Below are positions 11,431 through 24,224 of a stretch of DNA of 64,000 bases, piece by piece. The notes beneath the pieces are model-generated. The model had not been told where the DNA came from, ran no database searches, and saw nothing but the letters and a program-made list of their open reading frames with translations. Within the stretch, counting starts at the first letter, position 1, and every line of letters begins with the position of its first letter. The translations under genes and the position numbers were made by a program. The stretch spans positions 7,688,001-7,752,000 of the forward strand of contig NC_045128.1 of NCBI RefSeq assembly GCF_007655135.1, written 5' to 3'. The DNA comes from Punica granatum (lineage: Eukaryota; Streptophyta; Magnoliopsida; Myrtales; Lythraceae).

Positions 11431-13164
11431 GCCCAAGATAATACTGCTCGATGCCAAGATGGGTCTCTAACAATAGGTTATTAACAAGTTGTTATTCTAT
11501 GAGGACAAATAACTTATTCCCCTTACAACCAATTATTAGCCTGTTATCAGTCAATGAGGAAAATACCCAATTACTTTATGACAGCAAGTTTATAGCTCGT
11601 TTCAAGTATACGAGAAGGCAGATTAGCATTTGTCAACAAGGTGTCACCAAATTGCGATAAATGTAATTACATATCAATCAAATTGTCTTATCCAGTATTA
11701 CATAATAATTTATGAATCCTAACACAAGCCAACAAAGGCCAGTGTATACACATACAATAAGAAGTTCATTTCAATAACAATAAAGTTCCCTCCGCCTCCA
11801 CGCTCATTGGTTGTACTTGTATCGTTGGACGATCCACCGCCCACACTCATTGAGAATGCCTAAATGTCCAATACAGTGGGTGGAAAAGTGAAAATTGATC
11901 AGCACACAAAAATCTATAGATGATCTTAAAGAGACCGAGATCAAGTAGATATTACTCTCCATCATCAAGTAGTAACTTGTACTCCAAACACAAGAACAAA
12001 TCATCAAGATCGAACCATCCAAATCAAGTTAAGCATGTTCAAATCGATCAACAGGTCAACACCCAACTCATCTCAGACATGAAACATGACTAATCTTCAA
12101 TCGGCTCAATCTATTTTATTGAAACAGAGATTCCCAACAAACATTATTCATTCCTTCATTTTCAGTGTAAATAAACTAACTAGAAACCCTAGCATTGAAT
12201 GATCAATCAATTGAACTCAAAATAAAATTTCCAAAGGCTCATCATCCAAGATAGCAAATACATTGACCTAATTGCAGCTGGCAAGTGAAATCAAGCAATC
12301 TGAGACCAAAATTCTTACTCCAGCTAACGAATTGAAAGCGAAACTCCAAGAATACGCTTTGACTTAAAATGCACAAATCAAAGCGATGAAATGATGTACG
12401 AGAGTCACCTGAATATGATTTGGTGTTGCAGATTTTGAAGAGGAAGATTGGGATACTGATCAAATGGGTCATGTCACCATCGATTCTGTATATATTCCAC
12501 ACTCTCTCTCATGGCTGGGTGCATCATCCTATAGATCATGCTGGTGCTCGGGTTGGGGTCGAAAGCAGCAAGGGGGGGAATCACAACCGTTGAACTTGGC
12601 TTAGTGAAGGGGTAGGGAGTTGCTGCCATCAAGAAGGGAGGATGCTGCTCTGCTTGCCATTAGTCATAGGTGGCTCGGAAGGAGCAAGGCATTGACGGGA
12701 CTAGGAGGCTGAGGGTGAGCTTGTCGGGAAAGAGCAAAGCTGAGAGGCAGTAGATGAGGAAGAGTAAGGTGGAGACGTGGCATGTGCAAGGCCGAATGGT
12801 GGTGGTGGAAGGTGAAGGAGCCTGGGGATCATGGATATCCTGGACATGGAGAAGAAGAAGTAGAGGGGATGGTTAGGCAGGAAGAAGAAGAGGGGGAGGG
12901 GGAAGTGAAGAGCCAAATTTTGAGTAAAAATTTTGAAATTTTAAAACAGTGAAATTTTGAAATTTTAAGTAAAGACCCTTATGAAAGGGTCGGATAAGAT
13001 TGACATTTGCCGACCCATTATAAAGTCTCGCTTAGGTGTACATTTGCAATTATTTGGATTATGTACCTCTCTCAAAATTCAAGAGGGAACAAAATTTATG
13101 ATGCAAATTTATACTATCAGATATTATTTTTTTGCACATGGTAATATGACTCCATATTATCGTA

Positions 13165-14147
13165 GGGAGAATTACTTTAGTGATACAAAACTTTTTAAAT
13201 TGTAACGCGAATGGTACAAAATCTTTTTTTGGTAATAATTTCATACAAAACGTATCAAATTGTTTCAATCAATCCAATCTGTCAATTTTCGCCGACGCTG
13301 TGAAGACTTTCCGACGTGGCAAGTCGTATCCAAGTAAGCTCAAATCTTTTAGCATGATGTAACAAATATGTACAAAACTTTATTAAAATGTAACAAATTG
13401 GTACAAAACTTTATTAAGATGTAACAAATGAATACAAAACTTTATTAAGATGTAACAAATGAGTACAAAACTTTTATTAAGATGTAACGAAATGATACAA
13501 ATAGTGGAACAAATGAGATAATGTTAAAGCAAGTTAATCTGCTTTAAAGCAACTTCAGCAGCACAATATGGATTGCTTTTCCTTTCAAAGCGAAACAAAG
13601 GTTTTTCCATAGTTGTCGAGTGCTGAACCTTTTCTTTGCAAGAGGTCACAATTCTTCAAGGGATTGAACTAACCCTTTGATAACATAACATTTTCCATAG
13701 ATGTCGAATGCAGAACCTTTTATTTGCTAGAGGAAACAATTTATCAAGGGATTGAACTAACCCTTTCGTAATAGAACGCAAGAAAGGAAAAACAATCCAT
13801 ATTGTGCTGCTGAAATTGCTTTAAAGCATGTTAACTTGCTTTAACATTGTCTCATTTGTTATTATTTGTACCATTTTGTTACATCTTGATAAAAGTTTTG
13901 TACCAATTTGTTACATCTTAATAAAGTTTTGTACTAATTTGTTACATCTTAATAAAGTTTTGTACCTATTTGTTACATCATGCTAAAAGATTCGAGCTTA
14001 CGTGGATACGACTTGCCATGTCATGTACCACGTCAGAATGTCTTCACGGCATCAGCAGAAATTAACGGATTGGACTTGATTGAAATAATTTGATACGTTT
14101 TGTACCAAATCGATACAAAAAAAAGATTTTTTATCGTAATTTTCCCC
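13165..14147. mobile_element. Mutator-like foldback MITE (983 bp), unit 2 copy
   Basis: Copy of the 7988-8971 element carried along by the tandem duplication, with the same flanking 9-bp ATTATCGTA duplication at 13156-13164 and 14148-14156. It is not an independent insertion. Confidence 0.85.
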
Positions 14148-14447
14148 ATTATCGTATTAGATACCACCAATTGGTAGTTTATAAGTTTTACTGTATAAGT
14201 GGATCAAAACACTTAAAAGGTCCTATGAGAATTTAATTGACAGAAAAACGTCCATCAAAATTGCCTGTGATTGTGTATATTATATACAGAACTACTCCAA
14301 TTAAACTAGAGAAAATCAAGGAGCCCAAAGTGTGACATTTGCTCTCCTCCCTTGGTACATCCTCTTCATATAGTATTCCATGAGCATTACAAAGTAGCAT
14401 TCACTTATTTTATTTTATTTTATTTTATATTTATATGCATGACAAAG

Positions 14448-15487
14448 TAGCATTCTCTTTTCTTTTTCTTTTCTTTGAAATCAATTCGTTCAAAGGAAAA
14501 GAAGCAAAATATTAATCGGGAATGAAAAAGGGTGTAGCTCAACCTTGGCCTTCTATCGGTACTCATTGTGAGACTGGTCGCATCTCCTCAATAGATATTA
14601 GGATTTTTATTTTATATATTGCAGTAACTAGATTCATAGGTATCTCTTGTAATCAGAAAAGAAAATGAAAAATCATTAGACAATTCCGTCTCATTTTTCC
14701 CGTGACTGTAATAAGGCTCATTTGTCGTGGTGGGCTCCCTTATAATCGAAAATATATAATATATGTCATCTTTGTTTCATTACATAAGAGCCTATCCACC
14801 TTATCGTCTTCGTATCATTACATAAGCTGATTGTTCAGTTTGTCTGTTATGTTCGCAGTTGAACAAAAGAGTATGAACATTGCATAGCGGGAGCTAACGA
14901 TGTTGCCATCACTGTTTCCCACTAATTTTTCAAGCCAAAAGAAAAACAAAGAACTGAAGCCTATATGAGGACTACTCAAACTTATTAAATCTTTTGATTA
15001 TAAAAGATGCATTGAAGAGATATCTTTGTAGATGATTTAGTGCAGGCAAAGAGAGAACTATTTTGTTTTGTTCTAAGTGAGAGATATTTCCCGTAGTTCG
15101 ACGTGCATGCATGCAGGCCAGGGAAAAAATGATACTCGAAATAATAATAATTAAAGGTTAAACGATGACATTCATTTCTGATATTTCAATTACAACGACC
15201 ACTTTATCTTTTACAGTCGTAATTGCAAATGACACTATCACATCGTGTTCCGACGAAGTTTTATTTACTGAATAGACTATGACCAACACCACACAATATA
15301 CTCAGACAAAAGCACTGTTGACTTGGGAAAACCAAGCTTATTAAACCCGCTTCAATTTGTGACGCACAATATTTTATTCATCCTTTAAAGCCTTACTACG
15401 CATATACTGCTTAAGCACATTGGAAACCCACAGGGAGATTCTTCCCGCAATCGTTGAGGAGCAAGCTGAGAGAGACCTGGACATTGA
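14448..15487. repeat. Truncated third tandem unit (1.04 kb)
   Basis: Matches the first 1.04 kb of units 1 and 2 and then stops abruptly: after ACCTGGACATTGA at 15487 the sequence departs from the unit. The break lies inside the DC2.15-type coding sequence. Confidence 0.9.
15411..15487 (-). pseudogene. DC2.15-type gene remnant, 3' end only
   Basis: The last about 25 codons of the tandem gene, with the final Cys and stop codon at 15411-15413, cut off at the array's right border. No start or signal peptide. Confidence 0.8.
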
Positions 15488-15738
15488 CATCCTCTAAATT
15501 CATCTACCTACCGAAATATCCCGTGCACTCCACTGTCTAGTACTTCGAGATGTCCCGATCTGGGATGTCCATGCAATTCTGAGAACCGCCGCATGTTCGA
15601 CATATCGTATTCTGATGGAATGGAGATAACACTGTATTATTGTGTTAATATATTTTGATAGATGAATGAAAGAAAGCAACACTTTCCACTCTCTGCCAGA
15701 TGTAGCAAAATATAAAAGAATGAAAAAAAAAAATGGCA

Positions 15739-15774
<36 letters not shown>

Positions 15775-16426
15775 GTACTCAATGAATGTCCATGGAGGAT
15801 AAAAACGGATCTAGAGTAAAATGAACAAGACAAAAAGTTACGACTACAGAAAAAATACAACAGATCCCCAAAATCATTGCAAAAGAAAACTGCAATGTGA
15901 CAAGCACATCAGAAAAAAAAACAGATATAATTACAAAAAAAAATCTCCCCAGTCGCTATAAATTCGTTCACGACCTCTTGCGAACTAAAACTCTATATAG
16001 ACCCCACTCACAACCGGAACGCAGAGCTAGATCTGCGCAATCTATACAAATCGCCACATTTTCATTGGCAAGTGATAAGAGTCCGATTTATTTGAAAACT
16101 GCAAACCTTATAGCATGTGACAAATTGAAGGGAGAAGGATATATACTTATACAAGGTCATCCTCGTTACCACTCGGCCAATATTATCAGATCAAGACGTA
16201 CCCACAATTTTATTATGGCCCAAACCATAAGACAATGTCACTCACTAAAAAGGACAACCCTGAATCGGAACGCACTCATTCTCATTCTATAATTTCTTTC
16301 CTTGGACATACGAAAAATTACCAGCGAATGCCCTCCCCGACCTTCATGTAAGGAAGGAACACAGAAAAAAGAAAGATCAAATAATATTACAAGGTGGTCA
16401 TCCCATTCTAGATACTATCATCGATT
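15488..16426. other. Intergenic between tandem array and ZFWD gene, with an (AT)n microsatellite
   Basis: No supported gene. An (AT)15-like microsatellite lies at 15741-15770. The right part (about 15900-16426) is immediately 3' of the ZFWD stop codon and may include its 3' UTR. The 131-codon plus-strand frame at 15897-16292 has no domain or codon signal and I treat it as chance. Confidence 0.6.
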
Positions 16427-19400
16427 CTATTGCTGCCCTGATGATTCTGCCCATTTCCACACTTTCACTTGACCGGTCCCATCTCCTGTGAAGAAGATGC
16501 CACCAGGGCCAGCTTGGATGGCTCGAACCTCCTGTTTGGCAAAAATCTTGCCCCTCTCGGAAAATCTAGAAACAAAGATTTAAAACCGCCGATCAAGGAT
16601 ACGAAGCAAGCATTAAAATTTGAAAACTCACTTTCCTGAAGAGGCAAATATCTCATTTAAGCACTTCCCTGAAGAGCCTACTATCTCATTTGCTGCAAGA
16701 TTAGGCAGTGGACTAAGATGAAAACTCACGATGGCAAATCGTAAACACGAACGGAGTTGTCATTGCAAGCGCACAGCAAGACTGGCCTGCCTGCTAAGTC
16801 ATGCATTCCGCATAGAAAAAGAATTCCCTACAAAAGGCAGGTTATACGGACCATTCAGCTTCTGATACTCGAATAACAATTCTAATCACCAAACCATAAC
16901 TGAACAAGAGGTGAATGGTCTTATCTTATTAGAAAGATTTTTGTTTCCCAAATACGCAGATCATGAACTAAAGAAATAACCATTCATGTGTAACAATTAA
17001 CCTAGCACCTGAAATATCAGTTGCTCGACAACAGTATGGTAGAGGTCAAACCTTTCGATTAATTATCAAAAGGTGGAGCAAATCAGAAAGAAAATCAGCT
17101 ATCAGCAGAAAAGAGAACATACGTGTTCTTCATTGTGTGTATAGGTCACTTCAAGGTTTCCACTTTCTGTGGCAGCCCACACCTGCATGAAACCAAAACC
17201 TAGCGGAAATTACTACATGATTGCGTCATAAAATAAACAAGAACAAGCTAAGAGTAGAAAACGAACCTTTATTGTCTTGTCCAGGGAACAAGATAAAAGA
17301 AATTGATCCCAACAAAGAACGGACATCACAACTGAGGTATGATCAGATAGAACCTGTATACACTGCAAAGTTTCGAGATTCCAAACCTGAAAGAAACCAG
17401 CAGCCAGAGAAAAGGCAAAAATGCCTGGTTTTAATATGATGGCAGGACAGGATGTTAATCATTGAAAATGGACAACTTTCAAACTGTAGAATATATACCC
17501 GAATTGTATTGTCCATGGAACCAGAGTATACCCTATTAGCTCCGACGACTAGTGAAACCACTGCCACAGAGTGGCCTGTCAGTGACGCAGCCGGTTCGAA
17601 GTTATTAGTTATTTCATTGTATTTCCAGGCCAATATAGATCCATCCTGCACAAGCAGAGAAGTCTTTCATCCATATAAAGGCAATAGACTAATCCACAAG
17701 CCAAATTGGGGTACTCAAAGCTCTAAATCCTCCCAAATATTATAGTCTCTATTTGCATAATTTTAATAAAAGAATATATGCTCCATGCACCAAAACAATA
17801 AAATTGTATAGAGAGGACAGAAACCATTTCATAAAAAATAAGAAGATTGAATGTAGAACTATTCACCTGTGTACCGGCGAAGAGCAAACTATGACCCACA
17901 ACCATGGCATAAACTTGTCCTACAGGTCCATTAAGACTCAGCTCAGCAGAGGTTTGTGTATTCCATGCCTGAGATATCAAAGAGGCAACCCGGTGCACCC
18001 AAATTTAAGCTAGATTTGCAGTGTACTCCTAACAGGATGATATGCAAAAGATAATAACTGTGAAACATAAACATATACTAATTTACCTTCACGAGATTCG
18101 GCAAACCAACAAAAATCCATGGACCTTCACTTATCATACAACCTACTTCAGCACCAAGATTGACAACAAGAATACACTGCATAGAAACACGGATCAAACT
18201 CAAAGGAATCAGTCCCACTGTTGCTGAACATTATAAAACGTTGTCTTTGGAATTCAACAAGGATCTATTTTATTGATTCGTTAAAATTCAATGAATCTTT
18301 AGGAGTTCTCCGATATCTTTTTCTTTATAATCGCTGCCAGACAGGCAACATGGAGATGCATTTTGCTATTCACTCATGAAGCTCAAATTCCCAAATCAGT
18401 GAGAAGTCAAGCGGACTGTGCTTCCACTTTTCAACATTTGGCATCTTTAATGCAAGATATCCTTGCATTTCCAAAGTCTGTTCGAAGGTTATCAATGATA
18501 AGGCCAATATCTTTGGCAAGATAGCAGGACGCATCCTAATCTAGGGAGTGCAATCTACAACACAAAGGTTGGAGAGCCTGAAGCTTCTCTTACATATCAA
18601 CACCCAAAGTTTGAAGAAGCAAAACGAGACCAAAAAAAAAGAGCTTTACAAATTCATGTTCTGGATATTCATATAGAATATAAACATTTAAATTACAGTG
18701 TGGCCTGTTTCTCTGTAGTATGTACATCCAGGAAACTAATAACAGAAAATAGGATCACAAAATCCCTCATTAAGAGTCAGAGACAATGAACAAAGTATAA
18801 TCTTCAGAAACTAATCAGAGATTTAACAACCTGGCCAGACTGACAATCCCACATCCTCACAGATTCATCCTTGCCTCCAGTGTAAAGCTTATCAGAACCA
18901 GACGGAAATGCGATCCCAGTAACAACCTTTAGAAGAAACACGCACAGAACCCAAATCAGAAGCCAAATTAACCAGTGTAAGAACACAAACAAATCGAATA
19001 ACATGAATAGCTTTATTATGAACCAGCGTGATATTCCACTAAGTGCCCATGTAACAACGTAACATAAGTAAGCTATGTATTCCATCGCAGCTAAGACGTA
19101 AAGGTATTTGCACTTGAATTATTAACACACTATGACATCCCAAATTTTTTCGAACGCTAGAAAAGTAAGCACCTTTTGGTGGCCTTCAAGCTGGCTCAGT
19201 AATGAGAAACTATCGCCTACGCTCCAAGAATGCAAATACCGACACCTATCCCCGAAATTACAATGGCCCTGCACCCAGAAGTTGCACACCTTCTCTGCCT
19301 TCCTCACCGTGTTATTACCCCCGTGAACCCGGCCCCACGTATTTGATCCACCAGTGAACTTGTTGGGGCCTCTCCGCGAAAACTGAGACCCCGAATCCTC

Positions 19401-19589
19401 AGCGAACCGCTTCGGTCCCCCTCCGTTCGATGTGGGGGCTGGCAATTCCCTATGGAGGTAGGGACAGGGGTATCTGCTACACTTCCCTGCCCTCCAATGA
19501 TAGCAGACTTTCTGTTTGCTGGAGTCATTGGGGGCCGATGACGGAGCCCCAAGCCGCTGGAACACGCGCTTATTCCCGTCCACATCCAT
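16427..19589 (-). CDS. CCCH zinc finger and WD40 repeat protein (ZFWD family), nine exons, intact
   Basis: Exons read from GT-AG junctions and family continuity: 19589-19173, 18926-18831, 18176-18087, 17968-17867, 17645-17499, 17386-17267, 17182-17123, 16827-16730, 16565-16427. They join without a stop to 422 residues. Exon 1 encodes two CCCH fingers, Cys29-Cys37-Cys42-His46 (CX7CX4CX3H, one residue shorter than usual) and Cys102-Cys110-Cys116-His120 (CX7CX5CX3H). The rest encodes a WD40 propeller with repeat ends such as KDESVRMWD, LDKTIKVW and GQVKVWKW. All introns are phase 0 except the last (phase 2). Plant ZFWD proteins have this architecture and about this length; the fingers suggest RNA binding and the propeller protein contacts, but the molecular role is not established by sequence. 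This is the best-preserved gene in the window and single copy here. Confidence 0.93.
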
Positions 19590-20175
19590 AGCCGTTAACC
19601 CAACCCTAATGGGCCAATGAAGTAGCCGACAATAATCTACGGAAAACCAGTTCTTGAGGTTTATGTGTTCCTTTGAAGTTCTCGAGGCCTATGCCGAATC
19701 AAAGCTGTTGCCCCGAGCTGTACAGAAATAAAAGGAAGAATTTTTCTCCTGCTGGGACGATCAGTCACCAATTGCGAGTCAATCCCCTAAGCTATTTAGG
19801 CCAGAACCGAGCAAATTGCAAAACCCTAAAAAAGAAAAAATCAAAATCTTCACCTCCTCTTTTACTTAATCAGGAGAATGCAGCAGCGGCTACCGCTGGA
19901 GAAGAAGATGCCCGTTGCAGATCAGCGATCGGCTGAAGAGAGAAGAGAGAGGGAAGGGTGGGGGGTAAGGAGTCGACGCTCGGGATCGGCCAGCAGCCAC
20001 CGAGCAACAATGGCGAGCACCGGAAAGATCCGTCCTTTTTCTGATCAAAAGAGGGACGAAAAATGAGAGAGAGGCAAAAAAAAATAAAAATAAAAATAAA
20101 AAAGAGAGAGAGCGAAGAATGGGCCCGGGAAAATGGGCTGGGCCTTGAAAAAGTCCACTTGACGAGCATTGGCCC
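19590..20175 (-). promoter_or_regulatory. Putative ZFWD promoter with site II and telo-box motifs
   Basis: Upstream of the ZFWD start are several GGCCCA/TGGGCC elements (about 19608-19616, a cluster at 20118-20175) and AACCCTA-type telo-box motifs (about 19600 and 19821-19829). Site II plus telo-box combinations are common in plant promoters of growth and translation genes, which fits a constitutively used gene. The motifs are seen; their use is inferred. Confidence 0.45.
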
Positions 20176-22299
20176 AGCATATATCCAGTACTTTTTTTTT
20201 TTTTAATAATGAGACTTTGAGCGTCCTCAGCCTATACTGTCGATCCGATTGAACTGTCGTAAATTTTTTTTAAAATTTATGAGATGCAAATCCAAACCAT
20301 CAATAGATACTTATTCCCCGTAATTCCATCGATTTGTGGCCTACTGGGCCGACTCAATCGGCCGCGTCTGATATAACTTAAGCTTGGATCCTCTTTGTGC
20401 TGCTTTTGATTGCCCAAATCAATCTCATCATCCTCCCTTACTCCTAATAATACTGCCTCCACTCCTAAGCCCCGAAGACTCACTACCAAGATGATTCATT
20501 GTAATTCCGTTTTGTGTCCGCATCAAAATCGCAACGCGAATGTCTGGGAACAGAATCAAGAAGCACTCTATTGGTCGCGTTGTACGCACCCGAATTTCGT
20601 CTCGTCGGGGCACGCATGCGCGCGCCTAAATGCAACGCGGCTTGGGAGTATCCACCTTCCTGGGGACGCGCGACGGACGCACGTGAGAAGGAGTCGCTAC
20701 TACCTGTTTACGACCCGAAGGTCGAGGGCCGGTGAGTTGCCCGGGTCAAGGGGTATGGGGTACACCTAATTGCTAAGGCATATGATCTGCGAAATCCGAG
20801 GTTTCGAATTTGGGGGTTCTGTTACATGCGAGCCTTTATCTCGCATGCCCTATCGGTACTCTAGCTTGTCTAGGCTTGCCATTTTAATTTAATTACCGCT
20901 TAATTAAGTTCCGCTCATCTTACGCATTTTGACACCGTAAATTCGAAGAAACACTCCGACCGTCCGCTCTCCAACTGGGATTCTTACATGAATAAACGTA
21001 TAACATAAATCCTCACATTGTCCTCTCAAATAAATAAAATACAAATTACAACAATTGAATCCCGGTCGGTTCGCATTCGGTTATTATTCCACTCGTGCTC
21101 ACCGTGTGGTTTGAAAAGATTGAAATTGAAATTAAGGTGCGTACTCGGTGTTTAGGGGATTAGGTCCCGTAATCTACGATTGGGGCGTTGGACCCCATGT
21201 GAATCGTATCCTAAAGGATCGGGCTCGACCCGCATAACAAATAAGTTCAAGAATGTAACAAGTAAGCACAAATAAACAAACAATGAGGTTTTGTTATCGC
21301 CGAATTTACGTGAGTTAATCAATTATTATCCGGGGTATCTTGGCATACAAATCCTACCCTAACACAAACAAACAGGATGATAGATAGGGTGTATAGCATT
21401 CGGCATTATTTAAAACGAACCCGATAGACATGACGTTTGTGGTCGAGTCTCGAATGTGTGGGTTATTTTTAGATTATTTTGTATCGTGGCAATATGGCTT
21501 TTATAGATTAAGAGTGTTTTTCACCTAAAACCCAAAACCTAGCCCTCTACTTGACTATTTGCCCATGTTGATTATGCCGAGTTTGTGATTAATTCGTTTT
21601 TCCATGTTTTAACCCGTTCTAAACACAAACCTACACTAGAGTGACGGCAGGACAAAATCCAGTAATCATGCCATTGAATCGGTAAATATGTGTGTGTATG
21701 AAAATCAAGATTACGTTCCACGTATCTCGGTGCTTTTGAAATTGTGAATTTGAAAAGGGCATGGCTAACAGTTCTTGAATTGTCGACGTGATTACAGATT
21801 ATTAATCAATTCGTACAATTTATTTAAAAGAGTCAAATGATTTAATTTAGCCAAATTAACGTCCCAATTACCCCGTATGTAGAATTTTAGGTTAATTAGA
21901 AATTTGCCGAATGCTTTGATTTACGGGTTTCGAGTCGTCGAGATAACCATTTGGCTGACCACCCGATAAACTCTAACTTCCGACATGGTCACGTTGCATA
22001 CATAAAATTACAAAAATAAAATGTTTAAATGCGGCACATATATTGTTGGTGGGTGATCCAATTAGAAAAGGGTAAGACATTTTTAGAAAATGTCCAGGGG
22101 ACTAAATTGAACGATTTTAAAAGATCAGGGACTGATTTGAAAATTCTGAAAAAAATTGGGACTGATTTCAAAATTCTAAAAAATTGGGGATTGATTTGAA
22201 AATTCTAAAAATGGGGACTGTGTAAAAAAAATTACTGAAAATGTCCTAGGACTTATTTGAAATGAATTTGAAAATCGGGACTGATCTGAAAACAAAAAA

Positions 22300-22760
22300 A
22301 TGGCCTCAGGACTAAACTGAAACAGCTTGGAAAGTTCCTTGGGAGGCTTGAAAAAATTCTGGGAATTCCAGGACTGATTGCAAAATATTAAAATGACTGG
22401 GACTTGATTGAAAATAAATTTTGAAATTCGGGGCAGATCTGAAAGAGGTGAAAAAAGCCCCGGGACTAAACTGAAACAACCTGGAAAGTTATTTGGGATG
22501 CTTGAAAAATTCTGAAAATTTCAGGACTGATTGAAAAATAGTAAAATGATCGGGAATTGATTGAAAATAATTTTTAGAGTTCGGGACAGATCTGAAAAAG
22601 ATGAAAAATTCCCCCGGGACTAAACTGAAACAACCTGGAAAGTTCTTTGGGATGCTCGAAAAAATTTTGGGAATTCCAGGACTCATTGAAAAATAGTAAA
22701 ATTACCGGGAATTGATTGAAAATAATTTTTAGGGTTCGGGGCAGATCTGAAAAAAATAAA
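22300..22760. repeat. About three 155-bp degenerate tandem repeats inside the solo LTR
   Basis: The phrase TGGAAAGTT followed by TTGGGA(T/G)GC recurs at about 22327, 22482 and 22636, a period of 154-155 bp, with GGGACTAAACTGAAAC and GATTGAAAAT in each unit. Confidence 0.75.
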
Positions 22761-23499
22761 ATGCATCCTCTGGACTGAAATGTGACAAAGCAGAAAGTTC
22801 GTAAAATCGAGTTCGGGACAAATCCGATCACCCACGCGACCCAATAACACTCATTTCACATTATATCCATCAAGCAAGCAATAATATTTAGGAAAGGAGC
22901 CCTAATCATGCCACTAAGTCGAGAATTTACCTAGTCCGGAAAGTTAAGGGACTTTACCGACCGGACGAATCGGGTCGGATCGGATCGGTCGGATCGGGTC
23001 GGACTGGCCGGAAGGAGAAACCGTCCGGAAGAGAACCAGGGCCGGACTGGAAGCGTTGGGCCTGAATGGGCCGAGCCCGCAAAGAAAGAGAAATGGGCCG
23101 AGGCCCGTGAGCCGAAGGGCGGCCGAGATCGAGGGGAGCGGCGGCAACGAGGCTGGGGGGTGGCGGTTCTTGCCCCTGAACGCCGCGACGACGGCTGGAC
23201 TGGACGCGGGAGATGGCTCTAGGCGCCGCCGATGCTTCGCCGTGGTCGATCGGGACCTCACCGGCGCTAAATCAGTCAGAATTGGGGGGTTATCGCGGTT
23301 TTCCGACGACGGTTCCCGAAATCTCCAATCTCCAAATTCTCCGAAACGAGAGCTAATTGTTTGATTTCGCTCACTGGATCGTGTTTCTTTCTCTCCGAAT
23401 TGTATTTCTGTCCATTTAATTGCAATTCCATCCCCTTTTCCGTTAAGATTTCAGCCGATTTGGCCGAAAATCGCGAAAACCGCGATATCGGGGTTCTGG

Positions 23500-23700
23500 G
23501 CCGGTCAGGGATCGCGGGCAGCCGGCGAGCGCTACCCGGCCCCTACCCGGCCTGCCCGAATCTTTTCTTTTTTTTTTCTTTTTTTTTTAAATTAGGGCCG
23601 GCTGGTCACGGGCAGCCGGTCAACGCTGCCCGGACCTGCCCGGCCCTGCCCAAATCATTTTTTCTTTTTCTTTTTTTTCTTTTGTTGATTTATTTATTTA
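23500..23700. repeat. GC-rich duplicated block with T-tracts inside the solo LTR
   Basis: Two about 100-bp units, each with GGGCAGCCGG, CGCTGCCCGG-like and CCTGCCC motifs ending in a pyrimidine tract (about 23500-23590 and 23595-23695), lie near the right end of the element. Confidence 0.6.
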
Positions 23701-23905
23701 TTATTTATTATTATTATTATTAATTTAAATTTTTTTTAGAAAAGGCAATAAATTGAATAAAATGACGATTTTGCCCCCCGGAGCCGATGGACCGAAATTG
23801 GGTGCTGACACGCGTGAACATGTTCGATACTATCAAAACAAAATGACTGCTATGAGAAATAATGGTGGTATTTCGATACTGATAATGACATGAGCCTCTC
23901 TCAAC

Positions 23906-24224
23906 GGGGATTGTATGGTGCAATCAATCAGATTAGTTGCACCCTAGAACCATGAAAATTACTAAGAGTTTAAGTAAAAAGTATATATTTCACTAAAAAG
24001 TTCAGTAAAACTCTTTATGATATGTGTAAATGACTTCAAAAATTATATAACTTATCTTGAAATTTGTGTAATTTATTTTCGAATGTGTGTAATTTACTTT
24101 ATTTGTTAGAAATTTACTAGAAGGTTAAGTAAATTACTATCAATTAAAGTAATTTACTTTGATTTTGAAGTAATTTATTTTGATTGTACTATGCAACAAT
24201 TTAAATTGATTACATCGTAAACCT
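23906..24224. mobile_element. Putative AT-rich MITE within the aspartic-protease pseudogene (copy A)
   Basis: About 320 bp of AT-rich sequence with partly inverted ends (GGTGCAATCAATCAGATTAG on the left; an imperfect inverse around TTTAAATTGATTACAT on the right) and many AATTTACTT repeats. The same element occupies the same place in copy B (about 47415-47720), so it predates the duplication. No clean target-site duplication was recognised. Confidence 0.5.

Larger units (their letters stand above)
9272..14447. repeat. Tandem unit 2 of the 5.2-kb array
   Basis: Near-identical copy of 4108-9271 (5176 versus 5164 bp), differing by scattered single bases, an expanded G-tract and a rearranged patch inside the DC2.15-type gene. 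The high identity across non-coding DNA indicates a recent duplication or recent homogenisation. 10880-13155 holds no gene I can support. Confidence 0.92.
20581..23810. mobile_element. Solo-LTR-like element (3230 bp) in the aspartic-protease pseudogene
   Basis: The element begins TGTACGCACC and ends GGTGCTGACA, so TG...CA termini with TGT/ACA tips, and is flanked by an exact 5-bp duplication CGCGT (20576-20580 and 23811-23815). The matching empty site in copy B reads GGTCGCGTGAACATG near 47313, which confirms both ends. No gag or pol domain and no second LTR was found, so a single very long LTR left by recombination is the simplest reading; a non-coding LARD-type element is the alternative. 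Inside are three about 155-bp degenerate tandem repeats and a GC-rich duplicated block. Confidence 0.85.

Noticed and set aside
15897..16292. 131-codon plus-strand frame
   Set aside because: No domain, no codon pattern, and it lies antisense to the probable 3' UTR of ZFWD.
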